Of a DNA stretch of 21,734 nt, positions 11,325-18,986 are shown one piece after another. Location of the stretch: contig WKLE02001492.1 of the NCBI GenBank assembly GCA_014885115.2, positions 11,150 to 32,883 on the forward strand, given 5' to 3'. Numbering within the stretch: the first letter of the stretch is position 1; every line of letters begins with the position of its first letter. Both the position numbers and the translations under genes were made by a program. Under the pieces are notes generated by a model. The model had not been told where the DNA came from and ran no database searches. It was given only the letters and a program-made list of their open reading frames with translations. This DNA comes from Asterionellopsis glacialis (taxonomy: Eukaryota; Bacillariophyta; Plagiogrammaphyceae; Rhaphoneidales; Asterionellopsidaceae).

Positions 11325-11960
11325 ATGACAGAAGCATCCGGTGATAAAGGAAAGGAATCAAGCAAGCCATATCCTACAACTTCAGAGAATTTCATTCCTC
11401 GGTATGAGGGTCCTACTCTAGATGAAATGGTAGAAGAACAGCGAAAGATCCGAGATGCAATCGTAGCCTCACGACCTCGAACTGGCTTATCTGGACCATT
11501 TGGGCCTTGGTTAGCAGTGCCCAAAATAGCCCAACCAGCACAAGATTTGGGGAGAGCATGTCGATATGAAACCTCCCTTTCCTTTCGCGAGTCGGAACTG
11601 ATTATTTTGTTGACAGGTGCAAAAACAAAGTCACATGCTGAATTTGATATTCATCAGGGTGAAGCTTTAAAAGCAGGTTTGTCTATGGAGGTCATTTCTG
11701 CAATACCAAGGGATGATGACTTTAGCTTTGAGGCTGTGAAATCGAAACTGATTCCATTGTTAGACAATGAAAAGGAAAAGCAAATGGCCATCTTCACTGC
11801 CGAGCTCTTGGATACTTATGAGGTTTCTGACGACACCTATGCTATTACAAAGAAAGCTGTGGGTGGAAAGGATTCGATATTAGTAGAAATCACAAGCATT
11901 GTTGGTTACTATACATATGTTGCCTATACACTAAATGTCTTCAAGATTCCATCCAAGTGA
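11325..11960 (+). CDS. Carboxymuconolactone decarboxylase (CMD/AhpD-like) family protein
   Basis: A single exon coding for 211 aa, from ATG 11325 to TGA 11960. The central part has the helical CMD/AhpD fold pattern: GPFGPWLAVPKIAQPAQDLG, then SLSFRESELIILLTG, then KSHAEFDIHQGEALKAGLS, then AELLDTYEVSDDTYA, and near the C terminus IVGYYTYVAYTLNVF. This matches the CMD subgroup with an (A/Y)E(W/F)xxH motif instead of the AhpD CxxC redox pair; the only Cys I see is in GRACRYETS, so peroxidase-type thiol chemistry is unlikely. The N-terminal 30 or so residues are polar with no clear targeting signal. Related proteins are common in bacteria and fungi, and some act as lactone decarboxylases or lyases, but the substrate here cannot be told. 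Family call is confident. Confidence 0.83.
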   Translation: MTEASGDKGKESSKPYPTTSENFIPRYEGPTLDEMVEEQRKIRDAIVASRPRTGLSGPFGPWLAVPKIAQPAQDLGRACRYETSLSFRESELIILLTGAKTKSHAEFDIHQGEALKAGLSMEVISAIPRDDDFSFEAVKSKLIPLLDNEKEKQMAIFTAELLDTYEVSDDTYAITKKAVGGKDSILVEITSIVGYYTYVAYTLNVFKIPSK

Positions 11961-12710
11961 AGGACCTTCTCGTTTTGAAAATGTATTCCGTTTTGCACCT
12001 GAGAAATGGCCTTCATGCTCTACCTAAACAATCAAAAAATAAAGATTAGTAGAAATTTTCTCAAATCCCTATGGATCACGCCATGTGTCCCCCTTGCTAT
12101 TTCCCCCCTAGTTCTTTTGGATTTGTTGTATACCATTTCTTTTCAGTATGTGCAAGTAACAATGCATTTATTACGATTTCACTCGTCACGAGTGTTTTAG
12201 TGACTGGCATTTCATTATCAGGTGAAGAATCAAGTTTATCTGATGCATTCAGTTGTTTGTCGGCCCGCCTTGTGTGTCGTCTACTTTACTTAGTGTCCTA
12301 TTCCTACATCATTAAAATTGGTCTAAGTATAAAAGGTAAATGTGTCCAGTTCGTCAAACAGTATCAAAATATGGTTGGCCGTAAGCTAGAATACAAGGAT
12401 CTAAGTCATGTACAACCACAAATGGTAGGAGCCCACCTCTGATGTTGTTATTTTCAATGAATTTATTTGCCAACTTGAAACGGAAAAAGGAAGACATTAC
12501 AGCACAATACAACAGCCAGGTGCAAAGTACGAAGACCGAGGTCAAATTGTACTATAAGATCATTGATTTTAGACAAATTAATACAAACGTTCTTACAAAT
12601 GTTAAAATGCTCCATACCCACCTGTCGATAAATTATCATAAAATAGATCTTCTACATGTAATTTTTTTTAAGGCCACCATACAGTATTCCATCAACCCGT
12701 TCTTTTTTTT
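11961..12710. other. Region between convergent genes, holding a SERINC fragment
   Basis: A 750-bp gap between the CMD-like stop and the SERINC stop. Apart from the SERINC-derived fragment (listed separately) it is AT-rich, with short frames at 12006-12200 and 12442-12714 that show no recognisable domain and end in homopolymer T runs. Confidence 0.6.
12122..12237 (+). pseudogene. Partial, inverted copy of SERINC (pseudogene fragment)
   Basis: This segment repeats part of the neighbouring SERINC gene in opposite orientation. Bases from about 12130 to 12237 match minus-strand bases from about 13572 to 13465 with roughly 15 mismatches in 108 positions by eye (about 86%). The translation keeps HFFSVCASNNAFITISLV followed by a GEESSL block, against NFFSGCASNNAFITITLV with the same GEESSL block in the intact gene. 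On both sides the similarity fades: upstream only weak hydrophobic resemblance in a shifted frame, downstream none. The enclosing frame (12071-12442) has no SERINC ends and no matching splice sites. It is best read as a decayed partial duplication; a remnant of a second SERINC paralogue is also possible. Confidence 0.75.
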
Positions 12711-14445
12711 TTAGGAAAAGTCACGATCAGGAAATAGTCGTGGTGCTACTAATGTCCATAGATAAAGCGTCAAGACTACCCATTGAGAAGCAATAATCAT
12801 CCACATACTCACTTTACCTACATCAGGATTAGCAGCATCACCACCCGACTCGATAGAACCCCATCCAGTCAAGGCCATAGCTACCCAACATGATACAAGA
12901 CCAAGAATGGCATTTAGTTTCCATGAATTACCAAAGTAATTGGATGGAACATTTTCATTCGTTTCGTTGTCATCGTCGTCACCTTTTGGTGCCTCTTCAT
13001 CGTCAAAGTTACCACTTTTATTCGTGCCATATTGATTATTACCAGTAACAACACCTGTAATCTTACGATCTTCGCTTGATTTGACATTAGTATCATTATC
13101 CACTAACGATTCTTTCGAGACACCAGTCTCACTGCCTTGAATCCGATCATGGGCAGTTTTTGAATAAGCGGTCCAAGCTAAACTTAAAAGTGTAATACCA
13201 ACTCCAAGAGCAATACCTAATCCATCTAATTCTCCCAAATTAGGATTACAATCAGCATTTGGATTTTTGGCGACTGGAGTTGTTGTTTTTGTAAAGAGTG
13301 ACAATAACACAAATGAGTGAGCTAAGGCTGTGCTGAATATGACAGAGATATACATGCACAAATACAAATGAAATTCAAATACTTCTAGAGAAAAAGGTGG
13401 TTAACCACGTACCTGCTGTATAGCATAAAAAGGTAGCATAGGCTACGATATTGGCGCTTGTCAATAAACTTGATTCTTCACCTGATAATTGGACACCGGT
13501 AACCAAAACACTCATGACGAGTGTAATTGTAATAAAAGCATTGTTACTTGCACATCCTGAAAAGAAATTGTATAACAAGGCAATAGCTGCAATAGATCCA
13601 GCATACAGTATGGCACATGATGCTAAAATAGCACCTAACCACTTTTTACCAGTACCAGGTTCATCGGATTCCGCTTGGTTCGACTTTTCAACCCAACTAT
13701 CATTCCAATTATAGGCTAAATCGATAATGATAACTTGTTCAAATAATACAAATATGATAGCACCAACCCTTGCAATTTGCAAATAAATATCCGAAAAGAC
13801 TGGTTCATTGGGGATCACAATTGTAATTCCCACTAGAAATAGGAACAATACGTATTTGGCAGGCCACGCTTCACGATTGGCAGTGGGTTTGCACATGGAT
13901 GCTAAACCAGCCAACGCAAAGAATAATGTCGCACTAGCAATAGCACGATAAGCGCCATTATTTCCTGCACAACGTTCTTGTAATGCATCTGTTTCGTATT
14001 GCATGCATCCATCCGACCATTGATCTGTGATGAAATTATCAATAGGTACATCATTAATGATGTAGGGTGCCAAGCCATATTGAAATGCAAATGCAATACC
14101 AACTGCTACAAATAATAGAAATACAGATCGTTTCCGTCCTGATGTTGCACTTGGTGGGATAGTTGATGGCTTATCATTACCACAACAGGATGATAACAAT
14201 GATGCGGTAGCTGTACAAAAACACCATGTTACACCAGTTGCGATTGCTGTAAGGATAGCTGCCTACCAACAGCACGTGCAAAGATAAAAGGTGAGCAAGA
14301 AAGACATCCATCATTTTAAAAATGAATAGATTTCGATTATATCAATTTTTTATGCTTCTCGTTTCTTTTTTTAGGAAGCATTGCATGATTTTTAGAAATG
14401 AAGAATCGCCAGAAAAAGAAGACCGTCAATTTTTCGTCTTACCAT
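12711..14445 (-). CDS. SERINC/TMS1 family membrane protein
   Basis: Serine-incorporator-like multi-pass membrane protein; the family is tied to membrane lipid organisation and scrambling. Exons on the minus strand: 14445..14443 (only the ATG), 14262..13413 and 13273..12711, giving 471 aa. The intron after ATG is 180 bp (GTAAGA...GGTAG); the second is 139 bp (GTACGT...CCAG). Joined N terminus: MAAILTAIATGVTWCFCTAT then LLSSCCG, the expected Cys/Ala-rich SERINC start. The second splice gives ATFLCYTA joined to VAKNPNADCNPN, the conserved family position. About ten hydrophobic helices follow, and the end WTLVAPRLFPDRDFS is the classic SERINC C terminus. The ATG-only exon is supported because an in-frame TAG directly precedes 14262 and no early ATG lies in exon 2. 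A charged Asp/Asn loop precedes the last two helices. An inverted fragment of this gene lies about 1.2 kb away. Confidence 0.9.
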
Positions 14446-15021
14446 GATTGTTGTTTATTGTTTGAATATTACTGTTTTTCTTTTTCGAAGGAGGGGTCGC
14501 ACTACTTGTCAATGATGGACGAATAGACTTGGGTGCGAAAGCTGTTGCTGCTGTCAAGACTTGTTCTAATGTCACTTAGACGATTGATTCGGTATTGACT
14601 GTGAATGATACGACCGCTGTTCGTTCGCGTCTGTTGTGTCCAGCAGAGAGAAACGAAACCGCGCTCGATTTGAATCCCGTTGTGGCTGGGCAAATCAAAA
14701 CCGTGAAACACGAATCGGTTGATTCAATGGATTAGGACACTCCCTAAAAAAATGACACTTACAATAAAGATAGGTAAAGTTATACTACAGAGAGGGGAGA
14801 CTTCTCTTTTTTTCAGTCCCATTAGGCACACGAAGGCCCAACGGACGCGGAATACCGTCTCAATCGTGTGCAAAGCCTAGAGTTAGTAAGTAGGCTTCTC
14901 ATTTTTCCTATTTTTCCTCTCTTTTGTGGCCACAAAAAAGACTACGCGTCACACCAAAAGACAAAAAAAAGGAAAAGAACTCTCTCTCGTTCTCTCTTGT
15001 ATCAAACAGTCCAACGCATCC
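14446..15021. other. Divergent promoter region, SERINC / ALMT-like
   Basis: A 576-bp gap between two divergent start codons; it must carry both 5' UTRs and promoters. In-frame TAA lies nine bases upstream of the SERINC ATG. The stretch at 14920-15021 is open in the frame of the ALMT-like gene but has no ATG, only a GTG at 14926, so I treat it as 5' UTR. No RNA gene was seen. Confidence 0.55.
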
Positions 15022-17286
15022 ATGGATCCACAAATGGAAAACAATGCACCATTCGAAGAGTACAACATGGATGGTGAATATGAAAATGATGATCTTGAAG
15101 CCTGCCACCCTAATTTCAATACGAATGTCAAAAGAGGCTTAGACTATAAAAGCAAAGAAGAAAACACATGTCAAACTCCAAATTCTCCGATTTCTTCTCA
15201 ACAATTCAATAAACACATAAACGAGACATTCCAATTGCCATCGTCGTTACCACCACCACCACCACCACCAATACCAATACCACCACCATCATCGTTACAA
15301 ACCTTTTTTTCTCGTATACTAGATGGACCCCAACAATCTTTACAACCAAATAATCAAAATACGATTTTTTCGAATAATCATGGTGAGGAAGATAGCAAAA
15401 ATTTAGAACCACCACCGTCTTTGAATCATGGTGAGGAAGATAATAAAAATTTAGAACCACCACCGTCTTTGACAAGAACACATACCCATACGACGACATG
15501 CCGAAGTATAAAGTCCACTATACGAGGAGAAGGTATTTACTTTGATAATGATAATTACGATGATGACAACCATTATTACAACAATGAAGTGACCAAAAGA
15601 AAAAAAAGACGAAATTGGTGTTGGTTGTCGTCCAATGCATCATCAGTATCAATCGCAAAAACATCATCCAATAGTAATATCGTGGATAAGGATGCATTGG
15701 GATACGCACTACGTATGTGTCTTGTTTTGACAGTATCAGTACTATTTGTACTTGTATCACCTCATGATCCATACCCTCAAGGTTCATGGGTATACATTAC
15801 ATGCTGTATGGTATCATGGTTCCCATCGTCCATGGATGCAGCGTCGGTTCTTAAAAAAACAAGTCACAGGATTATTGGTACAACCATTGGCGCAGCACTA
15901 GCCCTGGGTGTTGGTTTTATGGTGGCCCAAATCGATGCTGCAAACCATGATTGTAATATTATGGGCACTTATATCAGTGGTGTACAATTACAAGCCATTG
16001 TACTGGGATTTTCATTTGGTTTATTATCCTTTGGACTCACGTACATTTTTGTTCATTATAAGAATATATTTGGCGGGTATTCCTATGCATCTATACTAGT
16101 TCTCATGACGTTTGGTATTGCCGTTCTGCCATTTTATAACAATGTAACGCAAGAAGAAAAGGACAGAATGTGGGAAAAGGCATGTTATCGAATTGCCAAT
16201 GTGATTGTTGGGTGTCTCCTATCTGCAGCTGGATCTGTCCTCGTCATGCCAAAGTCTACCCAGGATGCTATTGAAATGTCAGTTGCACGACAAATCCAAT
16301 TGGCAGGTAATTCATCTAATGCTGTATTACAGTCAGCCTGTGATGTATTTTCCAAAAAAACTAAACCAATTCCATTAGCGCAAGTTATCAATAAACCGAC
16401 CACTTTTACCAAAACCAGAATGAAGAAAAAGGAAACGGAATCAAAAGAGGAAACGGAAGCAACACCTAAAGAAGAAGAACAAACCGATACAGTGCATGAC
16501 CATTATGTGGCAGCCATAAAGGATTTGGAAGCAAGCAAAGCTCTATTTCCTTTATTAAACTATGATCCGTTTCATCTTCTTCGTTGTTGCAATAGGGGTA
16601 CTTTTTGTAGAATTCTTGGGGTGAACCATCAACCCAATAAAAAAGACATATCGTCATCATTATTTGAACCAGATGAAGCAGCAGTGAATCTAGCACGTGC
16701 ATTTCGTGTCCAAACAACTGTAGTTTTACTCGATAGTATTGTACGGAATGATAACAACAAGGGACAAAAGCATTTTACAACAGAACAAATCAAATTGTTT
16801 TCTAGAGTGGGGTATCTCATCAAAACAATGTTAACTTTACCCTTTTGTCAAAAGAATAGTGAGTGTGCATTAGAGCTCTGTAGTATACTTGGACAAGTAC
16901 GAGAGTACGCATTCGAGGCATCCAACATTCTTCAAAACAAGTTACACCAAAGAACGACGAGTACAATAGCAGGTGGTAATATTCACCTCGATGATGATTT
17001 GCTTCTTGCATCGTCGTCGTCAGCACAAGTATCCGAATGGCATCTTGAAGATTTTGTGGATGAATTAGAATCGCCTGAATCAGGAATGCCCATGTATATG
17101 GCTAGTGCTTCTATTTTATTTCTTGAATTGCTAGAACATCTTATTTTACGTACGCTGCGGCTGTACATGCGAAATAGAAACCACGAAAGTCTCACAGCAT
17201 TCTTCAAAGTGAGAGATATGGATAAAACAACAAGGAAAGAAAAAAGTTATGATGGTGATGATGGTGGAGATGATGATGGAGATTAA
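15022..17286 (+). CDS. ALMT/FUSC-type membrane protein
   Basis: A 754-aa protein from ATG 15022 to TAA. Residues 1-220 are a polar cytosolic-like region with a proline run (about residues 76-90), a tandem duplication of NHGEEDxKNLEPPPSL and a basic patch (KRKKRRNW). Residues about 226-430 form a six-helix-like membrane domain with YALRMCLVLTVSVLFVLV, GSWVYITCCMVSWFPSS, HRIIGTTIGAALALGVGF and RIANVIVGCLLSAAGSVLV, the pattern of the fusaric-acid-resistance/aluminium-activated malate transporter superfamily, which moves organic anions. Residues 430-754 form a helical soluble region with charged insertions and an Asp-rich tail, matching the long C-terminal domain of plant ALMT-like proteins. The ion carried cannot be told. 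It is divergent from SERINC (576 bp) and convergent with the small plastid protein gene (289 bp). No intron is needed. Confidence 0.78.
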   Translation: MDPQMENNAPFEEYNMDGEYENDDLEACHPNFNTNVKRGLDYKSKEENTCQTPNSPISSQQFNKHINETFQLPSSLPPPPPPPIPIPPPSSLQTFFSRILDGPQQSLQPNNQNTIFSNNHGEEDSKNLEPPPSLNHGEEDNKNLEPPPSLTRTHTHTTTCRSIKSTIRGEGIYFDNDNYDDDNHYYNNEVTKRKKRRNWCWLSSNASSVSIAKTSSNSNIVDKDALGYALRMCLVLTVSVLFVLVSPHDPYPQGSWVYITCCMVSWFPSSMDAASVLKKTSHRIIGTTIGAALALGVGFMVAQIDAANHDCNIMGTYISGVQLQAIVLGFSFGLLSFGLTYIFVHYKNIFGGYSYASILVLMTFGIAVLPFYNNVTQEEKDRMWEKACYRIANVIVGCLLSAAGSVLVMPKSTQDAIEMSVARQIQLAGNSSNAVLQSACDVFSKKTKPIPLAQVINKPTTFTKTRMKKKETESKEETEATPKEEEQTDTVHDHYVAAIKDLEASKALFPLLNYDPFHLLRCCNRGTFCRILGVNHQPNKKDISSSLFEPDEAAVNLARAFRVQTTVVLLDSIVRNDNNKGQKHFTTEQIKLFSRVGYLIKTMLTLPFCQKNSECALELCSILGQVREYAFEASNILQNKLHQRTTSTIAGGNIHLDDDLLLASSSSAQVSEWHLEDFVDELESPESGMPMYMASASILFLELLEHLILRTLRLYMRNRNHESLTAFFKVRDMDKTTRKEKSYDGDDGGDDDGD
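15376..15471 (+). repeat. 48-bp tandem duplication, two copies, in frame
   Basis: Copies 15376..15423 and 15424..15471 differ at two bases (AGC against AAT in one codon, Ser to Asn). Each codes for NHGEED(S/N)KNLEPPPSL in the disordered N-terminal region of the ALMT-like protein. The near identity points to a recent in-frame duplication. Confidence 0.95.
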
Positions 17287-17575
17287 ATACATATAGCTTT
17301 GTAAGAATAATTGCTGCGACAGGTATAACTACTTTCCAAGAACAGTCATTTCAGGTATAGCATTTTTCAAATACACTGTTTTGAAGTTTAACTCTTGAAA
17401 AAGTTTTCTAATTACAGAATTTTTATTTTATCCCCTGTAGTTTAAAATGTTATTTTTGAGAATGTAAAAATTTAAAAGTCTATAACTTTGCAAAATCGCG
17501 GTTTCTTGGCATATGTTTTCTAAAGAATAACACAATGGGTCCATCGAGACATGGAATTGAGAGTTGAGATACCGT

Positions 17576-18073
17576 TTATTCAGTGTCTTCCATGGCCCTG
17601 GAAACAACTCGTGTGGTTGTTTGTTTCCAATCACCATCTAAGCCACCCTGGAATTCCCATCCGCCAGATTCCTTGACACCAGTAATCTGTGCACACTCCA
17701 TATCATTGCATTGTAAGAAGACCATTCGGACTGCATCTTCGCCGTGTTGTGCCAAATGATTGAGGAATTCAGGATCTATGGGAGGAGATCGTTCGGCAAA
17801 AATGAAATGAGCAGAATTATGGAGCAACTGAGTGAGTCAAGCAAGTCCAGCAGTAGAAGATGTTCGCACAGTATAACCGTTCTTTATTTACAACAGATGA
17901 TCGACTTGGTTTCTAGTTTCGAAAAATAAGCGTTGTATTCACTTACCAGGAGTCAAGAAAGTCTTTGTTGTAGAACTTCGGTGAATATCTTTCGATACCC
18001 CAAACATCGACACAGAAGAGAAAGCAGAAGTTGATGCTAAAGCACCGAGAGCAACGACGGTAAAGAACTTCAT
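17576..18073 (-). CDS. Small plastid-targeted protein of unknown function
   Basis: Two exons on the minus strand are inferred: 18073..17947 and 17775..17576, split by a 171-bp phase-1 intron (donor GTAAGT, acceptor CCCATAG). The product is 108 aa. The N terminus MKFFTVVALGALASTSA is a clear signal peptide, followed directly by FSSVSMFGVSKDIHRSS; Phe at the cleavage site plus a Ser/Lys/Arg-rich stretch is the diatom plastid bipartite signal (ASAFAP-like). The mature part, about 80 residues, contains DPEFLNHLAQHGEDAVRMVF, a short Cys pair (QCNDMECAQ), and GGWEFQGGLDGD. I do not recognise this domain. A different acceptor at 17828 would keep a longer exon 2 but breaks the frame after the GTAAGT donor. 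The gene is convergent with the ALMT-like gene and divergent from CobQ. Existence and plastid location are fairly sure; function is unknown. Confidence 0.72.
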
Positions 18074-18986
18074 TTTGGAAAATCTAGAGCTTGGTGTAAT
18101 GAATAACAGTGATTCGACTATTTATGGCAGCTGTTGTGAGAAAATATTCAAAAATCTTCGGAGTTCGAATTTGCATTTGTTCTTTCCACTTTTCAGAACT
18201 TCAATCTTGCATGCAAGTATGATTTTGTCAAGTGTACTGCAATAGAAGTATTAAAATTATTTCCTCTAGGATCTTTCGTTGATAACTAGGAACTGTTTAT
18301 GGTATGTTGTGATCGGAATGGTGTCAATACCGAAGAGATCCAAAATTGACATCATGTCAACGTCAGCCATATCCGGGTCTTCTAGAGGACATGAAGATCT
18401 GCACTTCAAGATACCTCAAGAAGTAGACGTCGACAGATGGACAGAAAGCCAGAGGAGGCGTGGAGAGACGGACAGAAAGTCAGTTTGTAATGTTCTCAAG
18501 TTCTGTGAAGACTTCTGAAACTTCAAACACTGTGATGTGTTGAATCATACTTGATGCACGTTTCAGAGTAGTTAGTCTCTTGTCAATGAGTTGCATCTTG
18601 GGTGGCGGCTAGCGACCCATTATTCGAAGCACGTGACTGAGCGAGAGCCGTACGTCGTGTGCAGGGACTTGCTGTGATGGCAGTTCTCAAGCTCCGCACT
18701 TGGACGTTCCGCACTCTTTTTTTCTTCTTAGACCCATGCTCCGTTCTTTTGTGAAGCTGTTGGGGAGAGGTTCAGCACTTTCAGGACGGTTAATGTGAAT
18801 CATTAATTATTTCATTAACAAGTGCAAAAGTGATATCCTTGTTTTGCAGTACCTACTTTACTCGTCGTGTCGATGCCATACAAACTCAATGCATGGAAGA
18901 GACTTGGCGTCTTCACATTCAGGGTGGTCTAGAGACGCATTATCATAATCGTTGCTGTAACAACTTCAAGGGAAAAGTTGGCGAAA
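18074..18986. other. Intergenic region between divergent genes
   Basis: A 913-bp gap between the plastid-protein gene and CobQ. It includes a short imperfect direct repeat (GGACAGAAAGYCAG) near 18440-18484 and an AT-rich part near 18790-18840. A frame at 18279-18518 has no recognisable domain. No RNA gene was seen. Confidence 0.55.
18118..18127 (-). promoter_or_regulatory. Possible TATA-like element
   Basis: The minus strand reads CCATAAATAG about 45-55 bases upstream of the ATG at 18073. Position and composition suit a TATA-like core promoter with a short 5' UTR, but a single AT-rich word is weak evidence. Confidence 0.3.

Noticed and set aside
12442..12714. A 90-codon frame between the SERINC fragment and SERINC
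   Set aside because: Ends in a poly-Phe artefact from a T run and shows no domain.
13333..13412. A shorter SERINC intron ending at 13333
   Set aside because: It gives a phase mismatch with the GTACGT donor and adds a stretch not found in SERINC proteins. The acceptor at 13274 gives the conserved YTA-VAKNPNADCNPN join.
14640..14710. tRNA-like B-box look-alike (GATTTGAATCC) upstream of the ALMT-like gene
   Set aside because: No A-box at the right distance and no cloverleaf could be folded by eye.
14926..15021. A GTG start for the ALMT-like protein at 14926
   Set aside because: Eukaryotic nuclear genes rarely start on GTG. The first in-frame ATG is 15022 and the preceding part looks like 5' UTR.
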